Shown here: piece by piece, positions 1-8,517 of the stretch | Layout: each line of letters opens with the position of its first letter | Numbering within the stretch: the stretch's first letter is position 1 | Origin: Paenisporosarcina antarctica | Lineage (GTDB): Bacteria; Bacillota; Bacilli; Bacillales_A; Planococcaceae | Direction of reading: 5' to 3' | NCBI RefSeq assembly: GCF_004367585.1 | Contig: NZ_CP038015.1 | Coordinates: 324,001-388,000, forward strand | DNA length: 64,000 nucleotides | The notes under the pieces: generated by a model | Seen by the model: the letters and a program-made list of their open reading frames with translations, nothing else | What the model was told of the DNA's origin: nothing | Databases searched by the model: none | Translations under genes and position numbers: made by a program

Positions 1-360
1 GCAGCACTAGCTAAAGATGCCGAGGCTATTGTGATGATCGGTGAACAAGACAGTATTCCAGTAGGCTTCCATGTCTATTATGAAGCTGATTCTTCAGTCA
101 ATATGTATACACCTGAAAGGACTGTGGAGCTTCCAGCTGCATCTACAAATCCACAATACCGAGGTCGTGGAGTAGGGAAAGCACTTGCTGATGCGAGTCA
201 CGCCCAGTTACAAGAGTTGGGATACGACTATTCTCTAGCAGACTGGCATACGCCTAACCATTTAGCATCGTACTTTTGGCCAAAGCTTGGCTACCAAACG
301 TTTATGATACGTATGGTACGTACAGTGGATAATCGAATTGCTTGGGCACATGGCAACTAA
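1..360 (+). CDS. GNAT family N-acetyltransferase, 5' end cut by the window
   Basis: The reading frame is open from base 1 and stops at 358-360, so only the C-terminal 119 residues are present. The segment NPQYRGRGVGKALADASHAQ is the acetyl-CoA binding loop (Q/R-x-x-G-x-G/A type) followed by its helix, as in GNAT acetyltransferases. The later part (HLASYFWPKLGYQ) has the usual form of the last GNAT strands. The substrate cannot be told. The next gene starts at 350, inside this stop region, so the two are probably cotranscribed and translationally coupled. The fold is clear; the true start lies outside the window. Confidence 0.85.
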   Translation, partial: AALAKDAEAIVMIGEQDSIPVGFHVYYEADSSVNMYTPERTVELPAASTNPQYRGRGVGKALADASHAQLQELGYDYSLADWHTPNHLASYFWPKLGYQTFMIRMVRTVDNRIAWAHGN

Positions 361-838
361 AATACGTATTGTAGGGTCAGTGGGAAGTGGAAAAACCACA
401 CTTGCACGGAAACTTGCTCTACAAAAAGGAATCTCCATGTATTCATTAGATGATGTGGTATGGTCGAGAAGTACAATAGGTGATTGTCGAAATTCAGAGG
501 AACTACGAGATGCAAAATTACAAGCGATATTAAGTGAACCATCGTGGATTATCGAAGGTGCCCATTTGGGCTGGTCGTTAAAGACATTTGAAGAAGCAGA
601 TCAAATTTTCTTTTTGCATCCAAGTTTACCTGTACGTATTTACAGGATTTCACGAAGGTTTTTACAACAAAAAAGAGGCATTGAACATGCGAGTTATACA
701 CCTACATGGAAAATGTATAGTCGAATGTTTAAGTGGACCTATCAATACGAAACCATATATAAAAAACAAGTACGTGCTATATTAAAGAATTCAAAAAACG
801 CTATTGAAATACGAGATGGCTCAGAGTTAGGAGTTTGA
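350..838 (+). CDS. P-loop nucleoside kinase-like protein (topology-modulation/FlaR type)
   Basis: A 162-residue protein with a Walker A loop near its N-terminus (GSVGSGKTTLARKL), followed by a short acidic switch (YSLDDVVW) and the WIIEGAHLGW segment typical of the small AAA/adenylate-kinase-like proteins often annotated as DNA topology modulation protein FlaR. Its real substrate is unknown. ATG at 350 is preferred over a TTG at 338 because the Walker strand then begins about six residues in. It overlaps the upstream GNAT gene, and a PP-loop gene begins 2 bases after its stop. A paralogue lies at 26684-27220. Confidence 0.8.
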   Translation: MATKIRIVGSVGSGKTTLARKLALQKGISMYSLDDVVWSRSTIGDCRNSEELRDAKLQAILSEPSWIIEGAHLGWSLKTFEEADQIFFLHPSLPVRIYRISRRFLQQKRGIEHASYTPTWKMYSRMFKWTYQYETIYKKQVRAILKNSKNAIEIRDGSELGV

Positions 839-840
839 CA

Positions 841-1500
841 ATGGAAAATAAACCTTTTGTTGCTTCATGGAGTGGTGGAAAAGATTCAGCAATGGCATTT
901 TATCGCGCGGTGCAATCAGGTATGAAGCCAAAACGATTGCTCACAATGTTTCAAGAAGATGAAGAAGTGTCTAAGTCACACGCCTTGCCATTTTCAGTAG
1001 TACTCGCACAAGCAGAGCGTATAGGTATTCCTTTAATGATCCGCGGAGCGGGTTGGAGCGACTACGAAATGAAGTTTATTGATGCCATGGATGAATGTCG
1101 AGCAGATGAAATTACACATGGAGTATTTGGTGACATTGATTTACAAGGACATCTTGAATGGGTGCAAAAAACTTGTAAAAAATCGAATATTGTACCGATC
1201 CATCCACTTTGGCAAGAGCCTCGTCGTGCGATATTAGAAGAGCTATTAGAAGTCGGTTTTGAAGCGGTGATTGTCGTAATCAATACAGGAATGATGTCTC
1301 GTGAATACATTGGACGAACTTTCACCCGCGAATTGATGGATGAATTAGAAGAACTCGGAATCGATTCTTGTGGAGAAAATGGTGAATTTCATACAGTAGT
1401 GGTTGATGGCCCAATCTTCTCATCTCGCGTCCCTGTGGCATTTGGAGAAGTGCGTGAGAATGAGGGATATGTGTTCTTAGACGTATCATTGAAAGAATAA
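841..1500 (+). CDS. Dph6-like PP-loop ATPase (diphthine-ammonia ligase family)
   Basis: A 219-residue protein of the ATP_bind_4/DUF71 family. The PP-loop is visible at residues 9-16 (WSGGKDSAM), and CGENGEFHT near residue 180 is the second family signature. In eukaryotes and archaea this family adenylates diphthine for amidation; bacteria have no diphthamide, so the bacterial substrate is unknown and only ATP pyrophosphatase-type amide ligation is inferred. ATG 841 is chosen because the GTTAGGAG ribosome site at 826-833 fits it; a TTG at 835 overlaps the previous stop. It is the last gene of a three-gene plus-strand run. Confidence 0.85.
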   Translation: MENKPFVASWSGGKDSAMAFYRAVQSGMKPKRLLTMFQEDEEVSKSHALPFSVVLAQAERIGIPLMIRGAGWSDYEMKFIDAMDECRADEITHGVFGDIDLQGHLEWVQKTCKKSNIVPIHPLWQEPRRAILEELLEVGFEAVIVVINTGMMSREYIGRTFTRELMDELEELGIDSCGENGEFHTVVVDGPIFSSRVPVAFGEVRENEGYVFLDVSLKE

Positions 1501-1540
1501 GTGAGTTTTTAGTAAGGTAGTAAAGCCAAGAGCTGGATTT

Positions 1541-1582
1541 AAAAAAAGACAATCCTCTGATATAGAGGATTGTCTTTTTTTT
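1541..1582. terminator. Bidirectional intrinsic terminator
   Basis: A perfect 14-bp stem (1545-1558 with 1564-1577) with a 5-base loop is followed by a T run to 1582 and preceded by an A run. It lies between convergent genes and can end both the Dph6-like transcript and the methyltransferase transcript from the other strand. Confidence 0.85.
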
Positions 1583-1603
1583 GACCCATGTATCAAATAG
1601 AAA

Positions 1604-2764
1604 TCATAGATAGTCTTTTAGTTCATTCTCTAAGAAAGGTTTGACTTGTAAGAAATCTACAAACGCACGGTATTTTACTTGTTCTTCTGAAGTGGTTTTT
1701 TTCCCTGTGAAATATGCTCGAATCAAAATATTTTTCGGTGTATGTTCCATGTCAATAAATTCGAGTAACTGTGCTTCATACCCAACGAGTTTTAATAGTT
1801 CGGCTCTTATTGAATCGGTTGCAAGTGCAGCGAAGCGTTCTTTGACAAGGCCATGCTGTAACATTAAATCCAGTGTGGGGCTATTAAGTTGGGTATTTAA
1901 CTCATGTTGACAACAAGGGACACTTAAAATTACTTTCGCTCCCCATTTTACAGCGCGAGCAAGTGCCATATCCGTGGCAACATCACATGCGTGAAGCGTT
2001 ACGACCATATCAACAGACGTTTCTTCGTTGTAGTCATTAATATCCCCAACTAAAAATTCAAGATGTTCATACTTCAAATCAATAGCGATTTGTTGACACT
2101 CTTCAATAACTTCTTTTTTCAAATCGAGCCCAGTGACACGAATATCTAAACCTTTTTCAATGTGTAAATAATGATAGAGCGCGAAAGTTAAATATGACTT
2201 ACCAGAACCAAAATCTAAAATTCGAACGGGCCGGTCCTTCGGAAGATAGTCGAGTGCATCATCAATAAACTCAACAAAGCGGTTAATTTGACGAAACTTA
2301 TCATGCTTTTGCTTTTTAACTTTGCCATCAGGTGTTTGAACACCTAAGCGAATTAAAAAGGGATAGGCTGTTTCTTCGTCCAACAAATAGTTTTTCTTTC
2401 GGTTATGAGAAAGATTTACCACTTTTTGAGATTGCACAAGATCTGATTTCCATAACACTTTGAATTTTTTTGATAGTTGAATATGTACTTTCTCTTCTTG
2501 AAATTCAGCTTGTACTTGTCTGTACTGCTTCAACAAATGATTTAACTTTTCACTCGCCAATTCGAGTTGAAGATTTTCGTGTTTTAATATGCGTTCGTAC
2601 TGATATTCAAACTGAATATGGTATATACCTTTTAATTCAATCGGCTTGATTTTTACACGTTTTACTTCATCTGAATTAGCACGAGGTTGACTTATTGTTG
2701 CAGATATCAACTGCTTGTTGTTAATTAATTCAGTTAATTGGATAATCATTTCTTGATATTCCAT
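1604..2764 (-). CDS. Class I SAM-dependent methyltransferase
   Basis: A 386-residue protein. The Rossmann motif I (LDFGSGKSYLTFALYHY) is in the middle, followed by the acidic strand end VTGLDLKK and the motif IV-like region VTLHACDVATDMALA. About 150 residues in front of the catalytic domain have no recognisable motif. The architecture fits the Methyltransf_32-like group, whose substrates are mostly unknown (possibly RNA); I do not assign one. The ATG at 2764 has AAGAAGG eight bases ahead. The gene is monocistronic, ending at the bidirectional terminator. Confidence 0.8.
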   Translation of the reverse strand: MEYQEMIIQLTELINNKQLISATISQPRANSDEVKRVKIKPIELKGIYHIQFEYQYERILKHENLQLELASEKLNHLLKQYRQVQAEFQEEKVHIQLSKKFKVLWKSDLVQSQKVVNLSHNRKKNYLLDEETAYPFLIRLGVQTPDGKVKKQKHDKFRQINRFVEFIDDALDYLPKDRPVRILDFGSGKSYLTFALYHYLHIEKGLDIRVTGLDLKKEVIEECQQIAIDLKYEHLEFLVGDINDYNEETSVDMVVTLHACDVATDMALARAVKWGAKVILSVPCCQHELNTQLNSPTLDLMLQHGLVKERFAALATDSIRAELLKLVGYEAQLLEFIDMEHTPKNILIRAYFTGKKTTSEEQVKYRAFVDFLQVKPFLENELKDYL

Positions 2765-2890
2765 AAGGTTCGCCTTCTTTTTAAGTTTCTTTTCGCTATT
2801 TTAACACATTCACTACGTCTAACTTATAATTTGAGATTTCATTTGCATGTGACTTGACCAGAACACAAAAGAAAACTAAGACTAGTTTCA

Positions 2891-3418
2891 TTATGTCCAT
2901 AAACGCTTAATTATGCTCTTGTTATTGGTAATCGTGATTTGATAAATATCTGGATTACTAAGTGATTTCCAATCTATAAACCCAATTGAACTGTCAAAAT
3001 GTTTTAAAATAAGACTTAATAAATTACCGTGTGTAACAAATATACAATTGCCCGATGCTTCTTTTACAACTTCAATAGCACGGTCAGTAGCTTCGCGACT
3101 AGACTCTCCACCAATAAATTTCAAGTTGAAATCTGTAAAGGTTTTTTCAAGAAGCTCAAGCCAGTCTGGTAAATCGGACGTGCTCAATATTCTTTCTGCT
3201 AACCGGTTATCGATAATGAGCGAAAGGTTTTTTTCGTGTGCAGTTGGACTTATTGAATCCTGAGCTCGAATAAAAGGACTCGAGATGATGTGGTCAATTT
3301 GAATATCTTTGAAGAAAGAAGCTAACTCCTGTGCCTGTTGGTGTCCAAGTTCAGTTAATGAAGCTTCAGAAATCTGTCCGGTCGAAGAACAATGTCGAAC
3401 GAAGTATAACGTTTTCAA
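2891..3418 (-). CDS. Histidine phosphatase superfamily protein (phosphoglycerate mutase-like)
   Basis: A 175-residue protein opening with LYFVRHCSSTG, the RHG-type catalytic motif with Cys in place of Gly after the nucleophilic His. A second catalytic His is in IFVTHGNLLSL, and SSPFIRAQDS supplies the usual arginine. These features place it in the histidine phosphatase superfamily (small phosphatases and mutases); the substrate is unknown. The start is a TTG at 3418 with GGAAG about nine bases ahead. It lies just downstream of the rib operon terminator, so it probably has its own promoter. Confidence 0.8.
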   Translation of the reverse strand: MKTLYFVRHCSSTGQISEASLTELGHQQAQELASFFKDIQIDHIISSPFIRAQDSISPTAHEKNLSLIIDNRLAERILSTSDLPDWLELLEKTFTDFNLKFIGGESSREATDRAIEVVKEASGNCIFVTHGNLLSLILKHFDSSIGFIDWKSLSNPDIYQITITNNKSIIKRLWT

Positions 3419-3446
3419 TACTAAATCACTTCCAATCCTTAAAATG

Positions 3447-3480
3447 GAAAAAACCCTGAAGCATAGTGCTTCAGGGTAAT
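3447..3480 (-). terminator. Terminator of the rib operon
   Basis: An 11-bp stem (3453-3463 with 3467-3477) with a 3-base loop is followed on the minus strand by a T run (plus-strand A run at 3447-3452). It lies directly after the ribH stop. Confidence 0.85.
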
Positions 3481-3483
3481 AAA

Positions 3484-3951
3484 TTAAGCGAATTTTTTCA
3501 TTAAGTTAGCCATTTCAATTGCGGCAGTTGCAGATTCCCAGCCTTTATTGCCAGCTTTTGTTCCTGCACGTTCAATTGCTTGTTCAATCGTATCAGTTGT
3601 CAATACGCCAAAGATAACGGGAACATCATGTTGATACCCTGCATTTGCAACACCTTTAGCAGCTTCGTTACACACAAAGTCAAAGTGAGGAGTAGATCCA
3701 CGAATAACTGTACCAAGTGTAATTACGGCATCATATTTTTTAGACGCGGCCATTTGTTTAGCTACAAGTGGAATTTCAAACGCTCCAGGTACCCAAGCAA
3801 TAGTCACATTGGCATCATCAACACCATGTCTTTTAAGAGCATCTTCAGCTCCACCTAATAGTTTACTCGTAATAAATTCATTAAAACGTCCAACGACAAT
3901 TCCTACTCTTAAATCCGCGCCAATTAAATATCCTTCTAAATGTGTAGTCAT
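3484..3951 (-). CDS. ribH: 6,7-dimethyl-8-ribityllumazine synthase
   Basis: A 155-residue protein, the normal length for RibH. It condenses 5-amino-6-ribitylaminouracil with 3,4-dihydroxy-2-butanone 4-phosphate to the lumazine precursor of riboflavin. Visible signatures are [16 protein letters not shown], the substrate-binding [28 protein letters not shown] and the C-terminal [13 protein letters not shown]. In Bacillus this enzyme forms a 60-mer shell around riboflavin synthase. It is the last gene of the rib operon, 16 bases after ribBA, and ends at an intrinsic terminator. All expected residues are present. Confidence 0.97.
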   Translation of the reverse strand: MTTHLEGYLIGADLRVGIVVGRFNEFITSKLLGGAEDALKRHGVDDANVTIAWVPGAFEIPLVAKQMAASKKYDAVITLGTVIRGSTPHFDFVCNEAAKGVANAGYQHDVPVIFGVLTTDTIEQAIERAGTKAGNKGWESATAAIEMANLMKKFA

Positions 3952-3967
3952 GATTTTGTTTTCTCCT

Positions 3968-5161
3968 TTAGAAACTTAGGTAATGACCTAACTTCGATTG
4001 TTTTGTTTTCAAATAGGTTTCGTTTTCTTCATGAGCAGGTATTTCAATAGCCACACGTTCAGTTACTTCCAAACCGTATCCATCTATCCCGGCAACTTTT
4101 CGAGGGTTATTTGTAAGCAACTTCATTTTTCGTACACCTAGATCTCGTAAAATTTGTGCGCCAATTCCATACTCGCGCAAGTCATCTGCAAAACCTAGCT
4201 TGTGATTAGCCTCAACAGTATCTAACCCTTGATCTTGAAGTGCATATGCTTTTAGTTTATTTATTAAACCAATGCCACGGCCTTCTTGACGCATATAGAG
4301 TAAAATACCTGAACCTGCAGCTTCAATTTGTTTAAGTGAAGCCTCTAGCTGAGCTCCGCAATCACATTTGCGAGATGAAAAAACATCACCAGTTAAACAT
4401 TCTGAATGAACACGTGTTAGAACAGGCGTGTCGCTTGAAATATCTCCTTTAACAAGGGCAATATGTTCTTTCCCGGTAAAGGTTTCGGTGTACCCAACAA
4501 TTTTGAAATCACCAAATTCAGTAGGTAACAAGGTTTCGACTTCTCGGGTGATTAGTTTTTCATGTTCCCTTTTGTAAGCAATCAACGCAGCAATTGTTAA
4601 GATACCGATATTTAGTCGCTCCGCAATGATTACGAGGTCATCAAGTCTTGCCATAGTACCGTCTTCATTCATAATTTCACAAATGACACCTGCTGGAGGA
4701 GATCCTGCTAGCAAGGCTAGATCGACAGCTGCTTCCGTATGTCCTGCACGCTTTAATACTCCGCCTTTTTTGGCAATCAAAGGAAAGACATGACCCGGAC
4801 GTTTAAAATCAGTTGCTTTAGATTCACTGTTAATCATTTGAAGAATGGTATGAGACCGTTCAAATGCACTGATGCCAGTTGTTGTATCTTTATGATCAAC
4901 ACTGATTGTGAATGCTGTACCGTATGGGTCTGTGTTTCTGTCTGTCATTAAACCAAATTGTAGTTGTTGTGCAATTTCTTCTGCCACTGGGACACAAATT
5001 AAGCCTTTTCCTTCAGTAGCCATTAAATTGACGATTTCAGGAGTAGCAAATTCTGCCAAAGCAATAAAATCTCCCTCATTTTCACGATCTTCGTCATCCA
5101 CCACTATGATGGCTTGTCCTTTTGCTAATACTTCAACTGCTTCTTCTACTGTATAAAACAT
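3968..5161 (-). CDS. ribBA: Bifunctional 3,4-dihydroxy-2-butanone 4-phosphate synthase / GTP cyclohydrolase II
   Basis: A 397-residue fusion. Residues 1-200 are the RibB domain, which makes the four-carbon unit from ribulose 5-phosphate; the acidic active-site motif [10 protein letters not shown] is intact. Residues 205-397 are the RibA domain, which opens GTP; the zinc-binding [15 protein letters not shown] and the RQEGRGIGL loop are intact. The ATG at 5161 is chosen because AAGGAG lies about seven bases ahead; a longer frame to 5266 would run back into ribE and has no site. It sits 13 bases after ribE and 16 before ribH. Both reaction entry points are therefore coded here, in contrast to the broken ribD upstream. 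Confidence 0.97.
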   Translation of the reverse strand: MFYTVEEAVEVLAKGQAIIVVDDEDRENEGDFIALAEFATPEIVNLMATEGKGLICVPVAEEIAQQLQFGLMTDRNTDPYGTAFTISVDHKDTTTGISAFERSHTILQMINSESKATDFKRPGHVFPLIAKKGGVLKRAGHTEAAVDLALLAGSPPAGVICEIMNEDGTMARLDDLVIIAERLNIGILTIAALIAYKREHEKLITREVETLLPTEFGDFKIVGYTETFTGKEHIALVKGDISSDTPVLTRVHSECLTGDVFSSRKCDCGAQLEASLKQIEAAGSGILLYMRQEGRGIGLINKLKAYALQDQGLDTVEANHKLGFADDLREYGIGAQILRDLGVRKMKLLTNNPRKVAGIDGYGLEVTERVAIEIPAHEENETYLKTKQSKLGHYLSF

Positions 5162-5174
5162 AAGAATTCTCCTT

Positions 5175-5804
5175 TTAGAAACCGTGTTCTTGTAGCCAAT
5201 CTTTTGACATATTCGATTTAGATGTCTGTATGAGTTCTGTATATTTCGCAAGCATGTCACACTCAATATTTACTTTGTCTCCAATGCCTTTGTCTCCAAG
5301 TATGGAATCACTTTTTGTTGTTGGAATCAAGGAAACGGAAATGGATGTTCGATCCACATGGAAAACGGTAAGAGATGTTCCATCAATTGCAACAGACCCT
5401 TTAATCATCATGTATTTCATAAGGCTAGGGTCTAATTCAATCTTTTTGGTAATGGCATTGGTCTCTTTTTTAATGGAACGAATAACACCAATTCCATCGA
5501 CGTGCCCATTGACAAAGTGTCCACCAAAACGCCCATTGGCCGCCATTGCTCGTTCCAAATTAACATGAGACTTAGATGTTAAATCGGCCAATGTGGTTGA
5601 TTTAAACGTTTCTGGAATAACATCGACGACAAACGTTTCTTTCGTGAAAGAAGAGACAGTTAAACAAACACCGTTAACCGAGATACTATCGCCTCTTTTG
5701 ACGTCATCTAAAATCATTTTTGCTCGTATAGTCATTTCAAGTGCATGTGGTTTTCTTTGAATAGAAGTAACTGAACCTATTTCTTCAATGATACCCGTGA
5801 ACAA
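5175..5804 (-). CDS. ribE: Riboflavin synthase, alpha subunit
   Basis: A 209-residue protein with the two tandem lumazine-binding domains of riboflavin synthase: the first opens [10 protein letters not shown] and carries SVNGVCLTV, and the second carries GHVDGIG and AIDGTSLTV. It dismutates two lumazines to riboflavin and the ribitylaminouracil that RibH reuses. The ribosome site is a strong AGGAGGGAGG just ahead of 5804. It is the first intact gene after the FMN riboswitch; about 600 bases between the two hold a degraded ribD. Confidence 0.96.
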   Translation of the reverse strand: MFTGIIEEIGSVTSIQRKPHALEMTIRAKMILDDVKRGDSISVNGVCLTVSSFTKETFVVDVIPETFKSTTLADLTSKSHVNLERAMAANGRFGGHFVNGHVDGIGVIRSIKKETNAITKKIELDPSLMKYMMIKGSVAIDGTSLTVFHVDRTSISVSLIPTTKSDSILGDKGIGDKVNIECDMLAKYTELIQTSKSNMSKDWLQEHGF

Positions 5805-5944
5805 GTAAACAACCTCCCTCCTGAAAAGAGCATCAATTTGAAAATCGAAGTCTTATAGTTTAGGTAATTTGTGGTTCGCTCTATTTAATGAATAAATAAA
5901 GACTTGTTATATATTTTGTTAAGCGTATAAATATTTGTGTACTG

Positions 5945-6412
5945 TAAATATGAATCTGAAAAATAGTTGTTGGGTTTTTTTCCACCATGGGGCAAACGGG
6001 TGGTGAGGAAAGGATGATTCAGAAGTACCTTGTCAATGCTTACTAAAAGGACATCTAAACATGACTCAGTATACTAACATCTTCTCGTGATTCTATGAGA
6101 AGGTAGCCAGTTGCTATCGTCAGTTTTCAATGTAGAATAATGTGACAAAAGGCATTTGAAGTGTAATAGTTTTGAAAAATGCTCGAGTAAGTTACTTCGC
6201 TCCTTTTCGAATTTCCAATGAGACCGTTAACTTTGATACCTTTAAGAAGCATACCTATAAGATAGAGGCATAGATTCGTAATAGTAAAGATACCAGAGTA
6301 TATAAGTTTCCTTAGTACCAAAAGTTTAATCAGTGAGAGATGTTCTAGCAATTCAATCTAATGCTAGTAAATAAGAGATCCCTCAAAGCGAATAGAAGCA
6401 TTGCGCAAGCAT
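5945..6412 (-). pseudogene. ribD: Decayed ribD (deaminase/reductase) relic
   Basis: No open frame of useful size exists here, but pieces of RibD can be read in order on the minus strand in different frames. From 5' to 3': LIYSGIFTITN (like the family's LI.SGIKRVV, following a ruined PCSH..KTPPC zinc segment) and IGMLLKGIKVN near 6340-6230; FFKTITLQMPFVTL at 6179-6138; DSNWLPS at 6118-6098; IESREDVSILSH at 6096-6061; and DVLLVSIDKVLLNHPFLTTR followed by LPHGGKKP at 6055-5945, matching the reductase-domain pattern D..LVG.GTV..D.P.LTTRLPHGG. The zinc ligands are gone, there are several frameshifts and stops, and most of the C-terminal reductase domain is absent. Total length is about 470 bases against roughly 1.1 kb for an intact gene. 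The order of pieces and the position between riboswitch and ribE are those of ribD in the usual operon. Confidence 0.85.
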
Positions 6413-6433
6413 AACAAATGTACTTCTCTATAC

Positions 6434-6572
6434 TCTTCTCCCATCCAGACTATACTGTCGGTGTTGGATTTGCACCAACTCCACCGCTACTTTTTCAAGT
6501 ACCGGGTCACGGACTTACAAATTTTCATTTGCTCACCGCCGGTAAGGAATTTCACCTTGCCCCGAAGAATAT
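6434..6572 (-). promoter_or_regulatory. FMN riboswitch (RFN element) of the rib operon
   Basis: Read on the minus strand, the segment starts ATTCTTCGGGGCAAGGTGAA, continues ATTCCTTACCGGCGGT and GTAAGTCCGTGACCC, and ends GGTGCAAATCCAACACC, ACAGTATAGTCTGGATGGGA and GAAGA. These are the conserved blocks of the RFN element in order, and the first and last bases pair to close the P1 helix. It should bind FMN and reduce expression of the downstream rib genes. The aptamer looks complete, although the first gene after it (ribD) is destroyed. Confidence 0.96.
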
Positions 6573-6732
6573 AAAGTTACTATTTGTCTTTCTTATAATA
6601 TCACATTGTACAACAAATGATAAATTCAATTACTTATTGGATTACTTTGGTAGATAATCTTTACAAATTACTTGAATTTTGTGATAACATAAACTTATTC
6701 ACGAATGTTTACGAAGGGGGAAGGAATGTATC

Positions 6733-8367
6733 ATGTTAAAAGAGCAAACGGTGGGAGCGGTTGTTAGGGAAATAGCAAAAAAATATCCTACTACTGAAGC
6801 GTACGTATATCCAGAACATCAGATTCGTAAAACATATGAGGAATTTGATAAAGAAACTGATCATTTAGCAAAGGCTTTCATGGGGATGGGGATTGCTAAA
6901 GGCGAGCACGTTGCCATTTGGTCAGACAACAAACGAGAGTGGTTACTGAGTCAATTTGCAACCGGCAAAATGGGCGCAGTTCTTGTAACGGTTAATACAA
7001 ATTACCAAGAAAGAGAACTTGAATATTTGTTAACTCAATCGGATGCAACGACGCTTATTTTAGGTGAAGAATTTAAAGGTACTTCCTATATAGATATAAT
7101 TAATGCAGTATGCCCTGAATTAAAAACATCAGTAAAAGGCAATATTGCCAGTGAAAATTTACCGCATTTCAAGCGTGTTATTGTCATGGGTGAGAAAAAC
7201 TATCCTGGCATTTTTACGTGGAGTGAGTTTGAATCATATGCAACAACTATTAGTGATAAAGAGCTTGACGATAGACTTAACTCGCTGCACTTTGATGATG
7301 TCATTAATATTCAATACACTTCTGGTACTACTGGTTTCCCTAAAGGTGTCATGTTGACGCATATGAACATTGTAAATAATGCGCAAATCATAGGTGATTT
7401 TATGAAATTAACTGAAGTCGATCGCTTATGTATTCCTGTGCCTTTCTTCCATTGTTTTGGTTGTGTATTAGGGACATTAGCTGCAGTTACTCATGGATCA
7501 ACAATGGTATTAGTGGAACAATTTGATGCTAAACGTGTTTTACAAGCTGTTCAAGACGAAAAGTGTACTGGACTTCACGGAGTACCAACCATGTTTATTG
7601 CTGAATTAAATCATCCGGACTATAAACAATACGATACATCATCACTACGCACAGGAATTATGGCAGGGTCTCCTTGTCCAATTGAGGTAATGAAAGAAGT
7701 AATTGACGATATGGGAGCAAGCGAAATAACTATATGTTATGGACAAACTGAATCTTCCCCTGTTATTACTCAAACGAAATCTGATGATGAAATTGAAAAA
7801 CGAGTAGCAACTGTTGGGAAACCACATCCATATGTTGAAGTGAAAATTATTGATCCAGCAACCAATGAAGAATTACCAACGGGAATGCCTGGAGAATTGT
7901 GTACAAGAGGTTATCACGTTATGAAAGGCTATTATAAAAATGAAGAAGCAACTAGAGCAGCCATTGATCATGAAGGATGGCTTCACACTGGAGATATTGC
8001 AATTTTAGATAGTGAAGGATACATCGAAATTACTGGAAGAATTAAAGATATGGTAATTCGAGGAGGAGAAAATGTCTATCCTCGTGAAATCGAAGAATTC
8101 CTATATCAACACCCAAGCATTCAAGATGTCCAGGTAGTAGGTGTACCTGATCCAAAGTATGGTGAAGAATTAATGGCGTGGATTATTACTAAAGATGGTT
8201 TAACTATTGATGCAGAAGAAATACGTGAATACTGTAAAGGAAAAATTTCTCGTCATAAAATACCACGCTATATTCAATTTACTGATGCATATCCAATGAC
8301 AGCATCGGGTAAAATTCAAAAATATTTACTGCGTGAATTATCGAAAGAAACAATTCAACCTGCATAA
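6733..8367 (+). CDS. yngI: Acyl-CoA synthetase (AMP-forming), YngI-like
   Basis: A 544-residue ANL-superfamily enzyme that activates a carboxylic acid to its acyl-AMP and then the CoA thioester. The AMP-binding motif YTSGTTGFPKGVMLTH is near residue 200, CYGQTESSPV gives the A5 motif, WLHTGDIA and GRIKDMVIRGGENVYP follow, and the catalytic lysine lies in TASGKIQKY at the C-terminus. Overall it closely resembles Bacillus subtilis YngI, including VPVPFFHCFGCVLG-like and AGSPCP segments, so a medium- or branched-chain fatty acid is likely; the substrate is inference. GGGGGAAGG precedes the ATG. It is monocistronic, divergent from the rib operon. Confidence 0.9.
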   Translation: MLKEQTVGAVVREIAKKYPTTEAYVYPEHQIRKTYEEFDKETDHLAKAFMGMGIAKGEHVAIWSDNKREWLLSQFATGKMGAVLVTVNTNYQERELEYLLTQSDATTLILGEEFKGTSYIDIINAVCPELKTSVKGNIASENLPHFKRVIVMGEKNYPGIFTWSEFESYATTISDKELDDRLNSLHFDDVINIQYTSGTTGFPKGVMLTHMNIVNNAQIIGDFMKLTEVDRLCIPVPFFHCFGCVLGTLAAVTHGSTMVLVEQFDAKRVLQAVQDEKCTGLHGVPTMFIAELNHPDYKQYDTSSLRTGIMAGSPCPIEVMKEVIDDMGASEITICYGQTESSPVITQTKSDDEIEKRVATVGKPHPYVEVKIIDPATNEELPTGMPGELCTRGYHVMKGYYKNEEATRAAIDHEGWLHTGDIAILDSEGYIEITGRIKDMVIRGGENVYPREIEEFLYQHPSIQDVQVVGVPDPKYGEELMAWIITKDGLTIDAEEIREYCKGKISRHKIPRYIQFTDAYPMTASGKIQKYLLRELSKETIQPA

Positions 8368-8517
8368 TTCGACATATTTCCCGGGAAATAGAGTAAACTG
8401 CAAAGCATTGGTAATTATAAGGTTTATTGGATTTCACTAAAAATATGTACTCGTTGTTCTTCTATAAGCATGTTATGATGAGATAGAAATCATAATATTC
8501 TCAAAGGAGGAATTTAT

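Noticed and set aside
5162-5266. Longer N-terminus for RibBA
   Set aside because: The extension lies in the ribE coding region and has no ribosome site; ATG 5161 has a good one.
6127-6351. A 74-residue minus-strand protein as an independent gene
   Set aside because: Its sequence is the remains of the ribD deaminase domain in one frame; it lacks a ribosome site and the zinc ligands.
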